A stretch of 64,000 bases of DNA from Stemphylium vesicarium (lineage: Eukaryota > Ascomycota > Dothideomycetes > Pleosporales > Pleosporaceae). Made by a program: the position numbers and the translations under genes. How positions within the stretch are numbered: position 1 is the stretch's first letter; every line of letters begins with the position of its first letter. Positions 24,227 through 36,777 of the stretch are shown here, in pieces. The notes under the pieces are model-generated. The model searched no databases. It was not told where the DNA came from and was given only the letters and a program-made list of their open reading frames with translations. The stretch spans positions 124,001-188,000 of the forward strand of contig QXCR01000028.1 in the NCBI GenBank assembly GCA_004380135.1, read 5' to 3'.

Positions 24227-26560
24227 TCAATTCCTTCGATCCCGACTTGGCCCAAAGTCGACTTCGGACACCTTTTTCGCCTCTTTTCGGCCCTTGACAA
24301 TGTATTGCGCGTATAGAGCCACGTGATCACTGGGGAAATGGTAGTTGGGAAATCCTGGAACTCGTTGGAGGTAGCCCTTGTCGATGTCGCCAAGCAGGCC
24401 GACTACCTGCAGAGTGTTTGTTGAGTACCAAATGTAGTCCAACACTCCTTGGAAGTGAGGCACGTAGTTGGTGAACGCCAGCTCGCCAATCGATGCGTAG
24501 CTGGACTTGAGGCTGAAAGGATGGGATATACCGTCTCGTGTGAAGTTACCATACTTGCGGCTTCCTAGATCCGCGTGCACGTTCGAAATGTTGCCGTTTG
24601 TGATGAGGTCGTATACACCAGACGAGGGTAACGAGTTGAAGTCACCGCATAGCAATACGGGAATGTCGGATGGGTCAGTATACACCTTGGACGGCCCTGG
24701 CTCCTGCGTCGGGTCCGGTACTGTTCCTTCGTCATTGTCGCCATTGGTGAACTGGTACACCATCTTGTTTGTGCAGGGTGGGTGCTTGGTCCATTGCGTC
24801 GCAAACTTTGTGATGCCTTCCATCAAGATGGCCACTTGTACGAGCTTCACATCCTGGAACGCGGGGTTCCAGAAGACGTGTACGTTTCCGACGATGAATC
24901 TCGAGCCAGTCGCACGGTTTTCCAGGAATGCAACCACACCGATATCGTCACGGGGCATGACACGGTTGAAGATGTCGTGTTCGCCCTTCATGTCCGGCCG
25001 GTTGATGGCTGTGTTGGCAAAGTCGATGAGTTGCTTGTCCAGCAAGATGTACCTATAACAGTTAATACGCGATTTCCAACAAAGAACGTCTCGGTCAACT
25101 CACTTGCTGTTCTTGTAGAAGATAGCACACCCATCGACGAGCTTGGCTTCCCTTTCGGCCATGGTTCGTGCTCTGGACTTTGGCCAGAACACTCCCTTGT
25201 AATCGTTGTGCGCCAATGCTGCTCGGAAGAACTCGTTGAAGCTTTCTTGATCGATTTCCTGCAGACATACTATGTCTGCATCACGTTCTCGCAGCTCGGC
25301 CAGAATGAGTTCCCTACGGCTTTCCCACGAAAGCGCGGAGCTGGGCGTGTAACCGTATTGTGACTGTGTGCAGTACTTGTCGCATAGAATGTTGTAGCTG
25401 AGCGCGCTGACGGTTTCTGGTTCGGTGTCTGGGATCTCGTCGAGTACGATCCAGTCTCGCTCCGGTGGCGCTTCTGGTCCAGGGGCGTTCTCGCGGAAGT
25501 GCTTGATGAGTTCCCCAGTGCCCTGTTCCATGATGATCTGCTTTAGGTCATCCGGGATCGGGTTGCCCTCAATTCCAAGCATTTCCAATTGATACAGCGA
25601 TCCCAATTCATACGGCAGATTCTCAATGTGGTTGTCAAACAGTAGCAACTGCTTCAGATTGACCAGCATGCCAATCTCCGGGGGAAGGTATTGCAAGTTG
25701 TTCAGGGAGAGGTCCAAATGTGTGAGGTGTCGCAGTTGTCCGATCTTCTGGTGGACGTAGGTGAGCTTGTTGGAGTTGAGGTAGAGTTTGGTCAGGAAAG
25801 TGTAGGCGAACAAGGCGGGAGTAATGACTTTGAGGTTCTGGCCGCCAAAGTCGAGAATTGTCCATATATGTGCATCCTTTGCGTCTTGTACTGGCTGAGC
25901 GGCAGGCCTATTGCGCTCTTCCTTGTCCGCCTCTTTCTGCATTCCGTTGGTCGTTCCAGCCACGATGCTCTTGCTGACACTGGGGTGGATCCTAGCATGC
26001 GAGTGGGCCTGGGTCATCTCGCGCGCTGTCTGGTGCAGCTTCAATTGTTCCTGCCAGTGTTCTGTCTGTGGCTTGCTCAGCCCGTTGTGGACGCTGTTCG
26101 GGGTGCCGTTCTGGAGGTGACCGGGGGTAAAGTGGGGCTGGACGTTGGACATGCCCCCGCTCGACATGTTGTGCTGGTGGTTGTATTGCCCGACATGGCT
26201 GTTCCCGGTGAGGTCTTGGTGTTGCTGGTGATGTTGGTGCTGATGCTGGTGGTGTTGGTTGTGCTGAAATGGCTTGGCGAGGCCCATTTGCATGGCAGCG
26301 TAGTTTTGCTGGCCGGTCCGCCCATTCATCATGACGTTGTGGCCCTGATGCCCATGGCCCTGGTTGAACATGCCGAACTGCTGTGGAGACTGCTGGCGGC
26401 CGGGGGATCGAGCTGGTGAGGGGGTGTCGGGGTTGCTGAAGGGGATGCGGGCGCTAGTGGTGGGCGACCGCACGCGGCTGGGGAGGTTTCGAATGTTTTG
26501 TGCGTGCTGTGGATAGAAGGTTTGGCCGGTTCCCCTGGGGTAGACCGAGTACTCGGCCAT
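24227..26560 (-). CDS. CCR4: Ccr4 poly(A) deadenylase, catalytic subunit of Ccr4-Not
   Basis: Ccr4 shortens mRNA poly(A) tails in the cytoplasmic Ccr4-Not complex, the step before Dhh1-stimulated decapping. Two exons, 26560-25104 (with the last base paired across the junction) and 25053-24227, give about 760 residues around a 50-bp intron. The N-terminus is Q/H/N-rich, with a histidine-glutamine run near 26235-26265. Leucine-rich repeats follow (LTHLDLSLNNLQYLPPEIG), the Caf1-binding module. The C-terminal exonuclease-endonuclease-phosphatase domain shows SYNILCDKYC, the catalytic glutamate in CLQEID, GDFNSLPSSGVYD and the C-terminal SDHVAL. The start is the ATG at 26560. Identification is secure. 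Confidence 0.96.
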
Positions 26561-27497
26561 CTAAGGGAATCGCGGCGGGAGATATCGAGGGACCCGCAGG
26601 CGGCCGTGGGTATTGAGGGTGAAAGCCGCGGGTTGCTATGGCGAGTGAAGGCGTCAGGTAGGCGGTAGGGTTCGGGCACGCGATCTTCTTCGTTTTAACA
26701 TGGGCGCCCGTACGACTCCTCGACATGAGCACGCGCTAGCAGACGCGACACCTGTGTACCATGTAGTGAAGGCCCCGGCGGTTCGCGAGTGACGGTGGTC
26801 GAGGTGATATCAAAGCGGGGACTTGGTAGTGAGCGAGGGGGGGAGGTTCCGCTGTGCGAGGGCGTATTGGCAGCGGAATCCTTGGGCGCTGGCTTCTATT
26901 GATGTCTCGGGCGGCCTATGCTTCTAAGACTGTGGTCAGCTATTGTAGGCGGGGAATCAAAGAGGTTGGAGGAGCTGCAGCCGACTGCCATAGAAGCGGG
27001 TGGAAAGCATTGCACGTACAGCAGCTGAGGATGTCAAAGGGCGCGCAGTATGGGCAGTCAATCTCAATTGTGCCAGACAGACGAGGAGCGGGTCCAACTG
27101 CAGCGCTGTGAAGAATAGAGAGCGTAGTGATGCGATACGTGAAGCCCGAGAGTCGAACCTTGCCCGATCCATAGGGTGCGCCGCTAAGCGGCACACGTGA
27201 CACCATGGAAGCGTCGATCCATGGTTCTGAAACCGCACACCTGTCCGCTCGCGCAATCGCCGCGCATCTTGGTTCGGAGCGCGTTGCATTGTGGAGTCGC
27301 ACGGTAGAAGCTGCTCATATCTACGTCGGCCGCTCTTGAGGGCTGACATCATGTGCAAGCCCTCTTCTCCGTGCGTGCTCCCAAGACTCGAGACTCAGCA
27401 CCCCAGACCCCTGCACACAGTCTCTCGACGTTGCATGGGACTGATACATACAACAGCAGTACCATAGCCCTGCTAAACTTTATCATCTGAACATAAT

Positions 27498-27534
<37 letters not shown>

Positions 27535-28316
27535 TCTCTTGCTACTGCTACAAAGCCGATCGTGGCCTTGTTTCAGCCTCTCTCGTACTGCTACTGCTAG
27601 CCCCAGGGCCGCCCTCCCCACGCAAATTATGGAATCGCCTGCAGCGTACCTTCGGCTGATGCCGCGCTCATGCATACGGCGCCATCCAGAGCTGCTCGTT
27701 CGTGGCGCCCACATTGTTGCCCAGCTATTGCCATAGAAAACCTGGGGATTCACACAGCGGCCGACGGTGATTGGAGATGTCTCCTCGGCACGCTCTTGAG
27801 CTCCTCACCTGAGCGGCCTCGTACACCCGGCGCTGCGCCGACGTACATACCTTCACGCGCACGCCATGCTGCCACCTTGCCTTGACCTGATATCATCCCT
27901 CCTGCTGAGCATTGTTACCATCGTCGCACCCGCTCCGCCGTTCCGCTCGTTAATTGCTGACTCGCCTCCGCGTGCTTATCAGACGACTAAAGACCGGTCC
28001 AATATCGCGCTCCCGCTAAAACAGTGGGGCAAGGGTTGGAGTAGACTGGATACCTCTAAGCACGTTTCCAGACCGTTTCGATGGGAGATTGGCAGTTGGC
28101 AAGAACACTGTTGATTCTGTACGCAGGGTCCTCTGTAGCTAATCCAATCCTCAGTACCGCTATTACGGCGCCAACGCCACGGCCAGCCCTCCGACACGGC
28201 CCAAGACTGTCGAAGCAAAGCAATGGGACCTGACCACTACAGACGCCCTCGGTAGAACCATCTCTGCATCCTCAACATCCGCCTCGTCAGGTCTGCGATC
28301 TCACTCGCTCAACACA
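26561..28316. other. Long divergent intergenic region CCR4 / methyltransferase
   Basis: It contains the CCR4 promoter and probably 5' exon or leader sequence of the methyltransferase gene. The frame TAC-CGC-TAT... from 28156 to 28316 is open and continuous with the methyltransferase, following a plausible GCTAATCC branch site and CCTCAG acceptor at 28155. A CT dinucleotide tract sits at 27502-27531. No independent gene is supported. Confidence 0.45.
27502..27531. repeat. CT dinucleotide microsatellite
   Basis: About fourteen uninterrupted CT units, with shorter CT runs after it. Pyrimidine tracts like this are common in fungal promoters; no specific function is claimed. Confidence 0.9.
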
Positions 28317-29634
28317 ATGGATATAACCCGCGGCTCCATGTCCAGTGGCTCCACCCAGAGCATCAAGGAAGACGGCACCAGCCACTCCAACGAACCCTTC
28401 ATACTGCGCCACGGCCGACGATACATACGAAGCGCACAAAGCTACCCTCTACCCTGCGACCTTCCTGAACTCCATCGTCAGAATCTACAAACCCTCCTTT
28501 CAACCGCCGTCTTCGGCAGGGCCCTGGGCTCCACCCCAACACAAGCTCCGAAAAAGGTACTGGAAGTCGCGTGTGGCTCAGGATACTGGTCGGCCGTGTG
28601 CCATGAATGGTTAGGTAGTATGTAAAGTTTCCTTCTCGACACGCTGTTCGGCGTACTCCTGCGTATCTTGCGACGACTGAAGATTTCGCATTGGGCAGCA
28701 ACAGCCACCGGGAGTAACGGAACGCGTCGCGTCTGCATATCCAGCTGCCATTCCATACTGACCAAGACCAGAGCAGGGCTACGATGATGTTTCCTTTACA
28801 GGTCTTGACATTGTCCACCTGGCTGGCGATTTACAGCGTCAGGGTATCGATTGGAGATTTGTGCAACACGACTTGCGCAAGCTACCGTTGCCTTTCGACG
28901 ATGAGGAGTTCGATATCGTGGTCATGAAGGACATGAGTATGGTAGTTCCTCTGGGGACACAGTCGCAGAGAACCCTGGATGAATGTACTCGCATCCTAAA
29001 ATCTGGCGGTACACTGGAGATCTGGGAGTCTGACCACATTATCCGATCGATTCTGCCGCATCCTCCACCTCCGCCAGGCAAGAATGATCAGGAGCACGAA
29101 TGCGCCGTGTCGACTGGCACATTCCTGATTTCCCACATTACGCCCTTCACCGACGTGCAAAACAAATATCTCCAAGATTCGAACACGTGGATACAAGAAG
29201 CCCTCGACCGACGCAAATTGTCGCCGACTCCGTGTTCTCGTATATCGCAGATATTGCTTCAGGAGACGGAGACGTTGTGTGATATGGAAAGTCGCAGAGT
29301 AGCGATTCCTCTGGGCGAGCCACGGTGGGAGCGAGAAGCGGCGGGCGAAATGATGAAACGGCGTGGAAGCGAGGCTGGAAAGACCAAGAAGGGCAATGCG
29401 GCGATGGAAGGAACTACGCTCACGAAAGAGCAGGCAGCCCTGAGACACACGGCGCTGCTTGTCGTTATACAGCTGATTGAAAGTCTGGAGCCGCTACTCA
29501 AGGAAGTCAGCGGAAAGAACCAAGAGGAGTGGCAGCGCTATTGGAATTCCATGATCAACGATCTACTGGAACAGAAAGGAGCCTCGAGTGGTGAATGTCT
29601 CGAGGTTGGAGTGTGGTGGTGCAAGAAGGTGTAA
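28317..29634 (+). CDS. Class I SAM-dependent methyltransferase-domain protein
   Basis: Two exons, 28317-28614 and 28772-29634, give 386 residues in one frame. The SAM-binding motif is VLEVACGSGYWSA, followed across the intron by DDVSFTGLDI (motif II acid) and RFVQHDLRKLPLPFDDEEFDIVVMKD, the usual motif order of a Rossmann-fold methyltransferase. A proline run (PHPPPPPGK) and a long C-terminal extension with WEREAAGEMMKRR follow. The substrate is not readable. The true N-terminus is uncertain: codons back to 28156 are open in frame and look coding, so an upstream exon may exist and the ATG at 28317 may be internal. The second-exon acceptor (28771) was chosen because it restores the conserved GYDDVSFTGLD segment. 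Confidence 0.82.
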
Positions 29635-29812
29635 AGTTTCGCAGCGTACCTATTTTTTTCTTTTTATGATATCCCGGTCTGCGGCAGACCACATTTAGCG
29701 AATGTCAGTTATCTTGCAGTGACTATGCGACTTTATCGTAGCGCTGGCGCAGTGTACGATAACGCTTCAGATAGTATCTGACCTAGTTAGCAAAGCGTCT
29801 TTATTGGATTTG

Positions 29813-30151
29813 TTATGCAGCTTGGGCGTACAGGGCTTCAATTTCTGAATCGTGAAAACATTAGCTTCGACTATGGTCAAGTTTGCTACTAACGACTCAC
29901 CTTTCTTCACATACTCCGCCCTCTCAATGCCCTGCTTGATCTTCGCCTCATCGGTGAGATTCCGTTGGCTTGCAAATGCTTTGTGCAAGCGCGTTCTGAA
30001 GTACTCGTACCCCTGGGGGTATTCACGGCCCATGTACAGCAAATCTACTCTAAATAAGCACGTTTCCCGTGAACGATTGCGGAGAGGCTGCGCACATACC
30101 CTTGTAAATGCGGATGACTTGGTGGCGAAGCGCTGGGTTTGGAGCCGCCAT
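29813..30151 (-). CDS. Small LYR-family mitochondrial protein (LYRM5/ETF-regulatory-factor-like)
   Basis: Three exons, 30151-30100, 30044-29901 and 29844-29813, give 75 residues; introns are about 55 bp. The sequence RHQVIRIYKDLLYMGREYPQ followed by YFRTRLHKAFASQRNLTDEAKI and a GIERAEYVKKEIEALY helix matches the compact LYR/complex1 fold, in which IYK-x-LL replaces a strict Leu-Tyr-Arg. LYR proteins bind mitochondrial acyl carrier protein and serve Fe-S or flavoprotein assembly. The pattern is closest to LYRM5/ETFRF1, which acts on electron-transfer flavoprotein; that assignment is from memory of the family and is not tested. It is convergent with the methyltransferase gene, with 178 bp between stops. 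Confidence 0.82.
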
Positions 30152-30486
30152 CTTGAGTTGGAGGAGAGAGAGAGGTGAAGTTATTTATCACAAGAAACCT
30201 TCCGTGGCTGCAAGGAAAAAGAAGGGGCTAGTTAAACGGTCGTGTAACGTTCCACGAAGTGCGTTGCTGCCGGGTCGTAAGGTGATAAAGGCTTACGCTC
30301 GGGCCCCGATTTCCTGACGTAGGGCTATCGGATTGTGGAAGCTGGAGAAAGCGGGACCTCGGCTTCTTTTCCGCTCCAATCTTGCGGAAAGGGCGCGCGC
30401 CCTGGCAAGTTCCCGTCTCTTGTGTCGTTGATACTGTGTTTGTGTAACACTTTTTTTTATCTTTTCAAGCTTCAATTACTGCAGAT
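30152..30486. other. Short divergent promoter region
   Basis: 335 bp separate the start codons of two genes for likely mitochondrial proteins, the LYR protein (minus) and the thioesterase-like protein (plus). A T-rich stretch lies 30-40 bp before the plus-strand ATG. No gene is seen. Confidence 0.5.
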
Positions 30487-31942
30487 ATGCCGCCATTGGT
30501 GCGTTCAGCGCTGTTTCGGACCCAGCCAGTAAGGTCGCTTCCGGTCGTGCAACGTGTAGCTCAGACACGGTACCAATCAACTTCCAGTGGTACGTATACT
30601 GCGGAGCGGTTTTGTTGAGAGTCTTCTCGAGTTCTTTCGGCACCCGCAGGCAGTTTTAAGGGTTCGAGATCGGGCAAGAATATAAGAATGCGATCGGGAA
30701 TCCAGCATTGGTTATCGCAGTTTTGTCAGGAGACAGCGAATGCCTACACGCACGTCAAGGCGCAGTGCACATATCAGAGGCAGCATCGACTAATCTCTAT
30801 TCGGTTCTACAGATAATGCCCCCGCGACTGCTGCGCTTAGCCCGAGATGGCTCTCAGATGTCCGAACGCGCATCGGGAAGTGCATTAGTTTTGGAATAAA
30901 TGCAGCGCAGATTGAAGAGGCTGGTTCGATACTGAAGGAAACTTCTGAAAGTTGTAAGCGACAACTTTTTGCTATGAACGAGGCCGATTTTGACGTGCAT
31001 CGCCCATCAAGGGAGAGAACTTGTAGCTGGTAGCGAGGGCTTCCTCACTGGCAAACAATGGCGCGGACTATACCGTCAAGAGGTCGTCTGGGGAGAGATG
31101 GTCAGCTTCTCCACCAAATGCTTATACGAAAGGCTACTGACGTAAAGACTTGCTGCTGTTAGGATAGCATGGTAGGCTGACCATACCATGTTCGTTAATA
31201 TCTGCTAACGGGGCCGAAGGGTATTTTCTAGATCACTGCCTTCCGTCTAAAATAGTTCTGATAATGCCTAGGGCACGTGAACAACGTCATGTACAATCGA
31301 TACGCAGAGTCGGCAAGAGTCAATTGGACATTGAACTTTGCAGCCAGCGATCCGAAGCATAAAGCCGAGTGGCTCGAGCTGATGACCCCGAAGAGCGTTG
31401 GCTTGATCCTGCGGAGTATCAAGACGGACTACAAGTTTGTGAGTGCAGCCAGGATTTGCCTCCATTCATATTGACCTTTTCCTGCCACATTCAAACTAAT
31501 GAATCTCAAACCGCTGACGTCGACCAACAGCCGATGAAATGGCCAGATAGGTATGTTCCCGGACATCATCTTCGTCGAGGACTACATAACGTCTGACTGA
31601 CCTGCCAACAGGATCACGGTACTTCACAAGCTTAGGAGTAATCCTGCTAAAGACACTGACCACTTCATTCTCGACGTCCTGATCCTCTCGGAAGCGCACC
31701 GTCGTCCAGCAGCACGTTGCATTGAAGACATTGTCGTCTACGACTACAAGACAGCTAGAAAGTCGCCGTTGCCACCGTTCATGATTGAGAAGTTCCAGGA
31801 AACGTTCAAATTGCAGGAGCAGACCAAGAAGAAGAACAGTGGCAGGGTTAGGGCACTGTTGGATAGAGTGAAGGCGCTGGAAAAGGGCAGCTGGGATAGA
31901 CCTGATGCCAAGGAGGACTTTGGCAGTGCGAGCAGCAAGTAA
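30487..31942 (+). CDS. Mitochondrial hotdog-fold thioesterase-like protein
   Basis: Exons that fit are 30487-30589, 30813-30953, 31012-31100, 31272-31438, 31531-31550 and 31612-31942. The first encodes an Arg/Ser/Gln-rich presequence ending in TRYQSTSS, typical of mitochondrial import. The middle carries the hotdog signature, VVWGEM followed by GHVNNVMYNRYAESARVNW, then MKWPDRITVLHKL and HFILDVLILSEAHRR. The C-terminal ~60 residues are a lysine-rich helix (LQEQTKKKNSGRVRALLDRVKALEKG). These proteins resemble 4-hydroxybenzoyl-CoA thioesterases, but fungal members are uncharacterised. The junction between the third exon and the GHVNN exon does not keep frame with a simple splice; a tiny exon around 31163-31171 is likely (see findings). 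Start ATG at 30487. Confidence 0.8.
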
Positions 31943-33803
31943 AATCGTAGGGTTTTCAGCGACGTCTTCTTTGCTTCTACCATGTCGCGTAGATATTTCG
32001 ACGCCGTGAGGAAAAGCAAGATAACAAACACCTGTACGATCCCGCGGCTTAATTACTCATAAGTTTTACTGACACATCAAACTTGTTGTACAACGTGATA
32101 CTTTGGACACTGACAAAGCCATCTAGCACTACCAAGATCAGACCATGGTAACGGTAGAGTGGGATTGGTGGATTGGTGGAGCAGCGTTACAGGCGTATTA
32201 TGGCATCGTCCGTCATTACGAAGCACCCCTGCAGCTTAGGCGATGCAACATGCGGGGTTACTCGCGTGTCGCTTCTGGTCATAGCGGATCTCACCAGTGC
32301 CAGTAAGCAAGCAAAAATGGACAAGTTCAGTCGACTGCATAGCAAGCTGCAGAGCACGATTGAAGCGAGGTTATCAAAAATCGTGATAGCCGCCTTGCTG
32401 TCAAGTAGCATGGCGTGACGCCCGGCGCAAGGATCTACGAGTTGGTGGGCTGTCCTAATTGCCTGTTGCAGGGGATCTGCACGCCCGTTGAGCGCGTGAT
32501 CTTCCGGCTTTCCTCATTTTGCGAGCTAGCCCCACTGCGATTGGTGTGGTTGCATTAAGCTTCGACGCCGGGACAATGCAGTATGGCGGAAGAGGGTCAT
32601 GGATGTGCGTGCAGGCGGAAGGCTTGCGCGCTATGCTCGCCTCGAGGGGAGGGAGGAACACAGATTGATCGAAATGCTCCGATCACTCTGCGAAGCTGAC
32701 AGATGTACCGTTCACCCCAAGGAATGGAAATGAAAAATGAGGCTGAATCTAGTGCGGCGTGGACAGTTCGCATGAAGAACAGCTTACGTTATTTGGCTAG
32801 ATTGTACGACAAGATGCATCAACGTGACAGAAGCTGAAGCGCTGCCTTTCTAAACGATGCATCCTGAAGTAGAGGGTAGTGACGGCAAGGTGAGTAATAG
32901 CGTCGGCGGGGTTTGCCCGCTGCAGAGACTTTTCAGGGCATGCGGTGAACAAAGGAAGCGTTCGTTCATTCGCTCTGCAGCTTGCTATGGCTCAGGGCAG
33001 GGGGGTCCTGGCGCAGGCAAATGAACAGGTAAGCTAGAGGAGCCGGCGCGGGCTAATTGGCTGCCTCAAGGACATGTTTATCTGACAGGGCAAGCTGCGT
33101 GATGTGCTGGAGAGAGAGGGTAGGCGTCGGATTATGTCCATAGTGAGATGACGATGCTGGCAGAACAAAGGCCGCCACTTACCGGAAGACAAAGCGCTAC
33201 TGGAGATGTGTAGATGATTAGGTTACCTGGCAGCTTCTGGTAGTGGACAGGATCGGCAATTATGAACAGAAATCGGAGCCAGTTCGGCTGATCTACGTGT
33301 CGACAGCCTCAGCATGTTCTGCGCGCGTGCTGGCCATGACAGGTGCAGCGGTAGAAGCAGGGCACATGGCATTTTGCCCATGGCATGCTGTGTGTCGAGT
33401 GTCGTGTACTGGGGATGGGGGTAAGATGGGGCTCGGAAAGCATGGTACGGGCCTGGGGAGGGGAAGCATGTGAAGTGGACTGGCTGGAGCTGGGTACTGC
33501 ACTGGCAAATGAAGGGCGGCGTCAGTGCGCAACAGGCTGGTGTCTAGGGTTTTCTTGGTTGAGTTTGCATTTGACGTCTAGCATTCGCGAGGCTTGGCAA
33601 CAGACCCATCCGGCGGAAGGCACCATCTCACAGGCGCAGGGCACCTTCCTCCAGCGCTCCTTACACACCTCCCCCAGCACACGACCCCCCCTCCAAGCCC
33701 CCCACCCGAGCAGCGGCTCTCTGTCTTCCAGTCTGGCTCGTCCTGTGCAGCAGTCGAGTCTCGCCGGGGAGAGGTTTGCCCGCTTGCACCCGCACCGCCG
33801 TCT
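31943..33803. other. Long intergenic region upstream of acrB
   Basis: About 1.9 kb without a convincing gene. The last 210 bp before the acrB ATG are in an open frame but contain no ATG, so they are read as 5' UTR. Purine-rich segments occur around 33100 and 33420-33480. No tRNA or repeat was recognised. Confidence 0.45.
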
Positions 33804-36777
33804 ATGGTAGCGAAGTCGAAGAGGAACGCGGCGCACGACAAGCGACACGAGAATGGCCTTGCGGCCCCCGGCAAACGCATTTCCAAGCAGAAGAGTAACC
33901 CGGCCCTCAATGGCAGCGCCAACGGGAAGACGAACACGCCCACCAAGCCTGTCCCCAGCCATGTAGAGAGCGACATGACGCAGCCGGCCAGCCAACACGA
34001 CCCCATGCCGGGGCCGTCGAGTGCCCTCAAAGACAACACCACGCCCGCTGCACCAACCGCCCGCGTCGAGGAGCGCACACGCGCCGCTTCCGACGCCTCG
34101 CTGGATAATCCCGTCGACGCCTGCCGCTCGTACGACAATGGCACGGCCGGGCCCTTTGACCCCATGCCCTCAGCTCTCCGCCGCGCCGACACTACGGGCT
34201 CAAAGCCGGCCTCGCTCTCCATGCAAAGCATGCTCGCCGTGCCCGCCACCATTCTCACGTCCTGTCCTCTGCGGGACGTCCTCGCAATCCTCATAATTCT
34301 CCTCCAACTACCCCCCACCGTCCTCACCGTCGTCCAGTTCCTGTTCGCAACCCTCACTTTTGTCCCGCCCCAGGCCGGCACCCCCCTCTCTGCCCTCTCC
34401 GCCTTTCCCTCCTTCACCGACATCTTCCAGGGCTCCGGCGGGACCCCCTCGCTGTTTACCACAATCATCGCCGATACCGTCATATTGCTAATATGGCTGC
34501 TGTTATGGGTGCCTGCGCAAAATTTCTTCCTAGATCTTGCCCAGGCCGTCATTGCCATAGCCCTGGGAGGTGCCGCGGCCGGGAAAAAGGGCACGACGAA
34601 CAGCATTGTCATATGCTTCCTCATCATTCTCTCAAGCCACGTCTTCAGATTCAGGCCTCTTCGGCAACACATCGTGCAGTTCCTCTGGACGGGGCTCGCC
34701 CGGGGAGGCCTTGAATTTTTGACGAGCCCGCCGAGTGCGCCGACCTATCTGGAAAGCTTCTCGACCCCCCATGGATGGCCCCGTAGCCTCCTGGGTATTC
34801 ATATTCTGGCCCAAGGTGTCGTTCGCATCATCCGACGCTCTCTATCTCGACGAGAACATACCACTTTACCCACTGGCAAGAAGACCGACCCCGAGTCCGG
34901 TGTGCTTCAACGCTCAAACTCGACCAACCACGAACCTACTGCCGATGTGCCCAATTCCTCGAGTACCGATGGCCGCCCACCGGGGCCGTCTCCCGCCGCA
35001 CATGCGCACAAGGACAAAGCAAGCACTGGTAGGAGGAAGAGGAAGCAGGCTACTCACGTCCGCAGCCAGCAGCCGTTCTGGGCTGCGCTTGCCAGCACAA
35101 AAGTTACAGTTTTAAAAGAGATGGAAAGTAGCCGGGCGGCAAACGACGCCGACGAGGCTAACGCAAAAGACGCAAATCACATTGGAAACGCTGTTTGGAG
35201 GTCGGAAGACGACCGTGTTTGGATTTCAGAAGTCGGCTTTTCCGACATTTCATTTCGTGTTAGTTTATCTGGTGGAGCTGGTGCTCAAGAGCAGGACGAT
35301 GAAGATCCGAGTGTCGGGTCTGGCATCGACAAGTCAAAACCATTCTACATCCGTGTCAACGGCGCTGACTGGAGCTCGACTCGCATTCGACAGAGCGAGC
35401 CCATTGGTTTCCAGGGTCAGGAGGGAACGGGCTACTGGGTGGGAGAAATATTTGGTCTGACGGCCTTGTCAAACTACTACTGCGAGTTTGTCCGGACCAA
35501 CGACAACGAAGTCTTCTACTCAGCGAGCCTTATTACCTCGGCCAGCCCCGTGACCGAACTTGGTAAGCCCGTCAGTCTTTACAGCGGTTCTCTGCTAACA
35601 CGTCGCAGCCTCAGCTTCCATTGCCTCCCCGCCAGCGCATCAGACCTTGCGACCTTCTTCGCCTACGACAACTTTGAAGAACTCGATTGCGGCAGCCGAT
35701 CAGCAACTACAGGAGCAGCGCAATCGCCTGAAGCGGAACAAGAAAGATCACAAGACAGCCATTACCAATATCAAGAAGGAGGTGGATACGCTTGGAAACC
35801 GCCTCGCCAATGCTGGTGGTAGTGACGAGCGCCAACGCCAGCGCGTACTCCAGTTCACGCAAAACATCCGCCAGGCCGATGATGCTGCTGCCGACTTCGC
35901 TCTTCAAGTAGAAAATCTGGGAAGCATTCCCGAGGAAGAGTCCGAGGAAGCTGCAGCCAAGAAGGCGGAGTGGAAGAAGGAGCGTGACAACAAGAATGCT
36001 GCTGCTAGCGAGTTTGACAAGATCAAGGAGGAGATTGAGCGCCAGGTCCAGAGCGTGGAATCCGACATCTCTACTGCGTACCAGAAGAGGGAGCGCCTTC
36101 AGCAGCGTCAAACCAGGCTCAACGAGCAGCACGACCGTCTAGTAACCGCCAACGCCGAAGGGTTCACCGCCAAGCAACGAAGAGAACAGGAACGTGCAGC
36201 TTTGAGGGCACAACGCGCTGATGTCGAGCATCAATACCGGAGCAACATCAACAGCTATGAAAGGCGGACTGAGGAGCAAAATGTCGCTACTACTCAAATG
36301 ATGCAGACAGTCCAGCACTACGAAGAGCTCCTTCTTCAGCAAGCGCACCAGCAGATGTCTGTTCCTACCACGCCTGAGGGTAACCTCCCTGGCACAAGCA
36401 TGTCTCCTCACAGCAATGGCTTCTCCAGCTTCACGTTCCCATCGCTCAACTCCCACATGAACGGCACTCCTGGCTCTATGCGTGGCGGCCGCGGTCGTTC
36501 CTCGTCTATGTTGTCCAACGTATCCGGTTTCACCGATGCGTTCGATGAGCCCGCATCTACGGCCCCCTACGTCCTCGGAAACCCCTTCAACACTCCTGGA
36601 CAGATTAATGGACGCAATCGCAGTCACGGCAGCGGCAGTTTAAGCTCGGGAACCTCGAGTCAAAGCTCAAGCCAAAGGGACCCGCTGAGTCCTGTCCAAA
36701 GCATCAAGCCCATGATGATGAGAAGCTCGACTAGTGGTAGCAATGGTTTGATGAGTCCGATTGGCACTGGCAGATAA
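33804..36777 (+). CDS. acrB: AcrB-like ubiquitination-network membrane protein
   Basis: Two exons, 33804-35562 and 35609-36777, give 975 residues. The start is the ATG at 33804 (MVAKSKRNAAHDKRHENG); the open frame upstream lacks an ATG. The N-terminal ~130 residues are disordered. Membrane segments follow (VLAILIILLQLPPTVLTVV, ADTVILLIWLLLWVP, AQAVIAIALGGAAAG, SIVICFLIILSSHVF). A globular segment around 35200-35540 (FYIRVNGADWSSTRI ... GYWVGEIFGL) resembles a carbohydrate-binding-like or fibronectin fold. A long coiled coil starts near 35700 (DQQLQEQRNRLKRNKKDHK). The tail is Ser/Gly/Asn-rich. The layout fits Aspergillus AcrB, implicated genetically with the CreB deubiquitinase network in carbon repression and acriflavine resistance; the biochemical role is unknown. 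Confidence 0.85.

Noticed and set aside
27866..28114. 82-codon frame beginning with a hydrophobic stretch (MLPPCLDLISSLLLSIV) upstream of the methyltransferase
   Set aside because: It might be a signal-peptide protein or a first exon, but it does not splice in frame to the methyltransferase and nothing supports it as a separate gene.
33578..34672. Long minus-strand open frame opposite acrB
   Set aside because: It is the antisense shadow of the GC-rich acrB N-terminal region, starts at a non-standard codon and has no family features.
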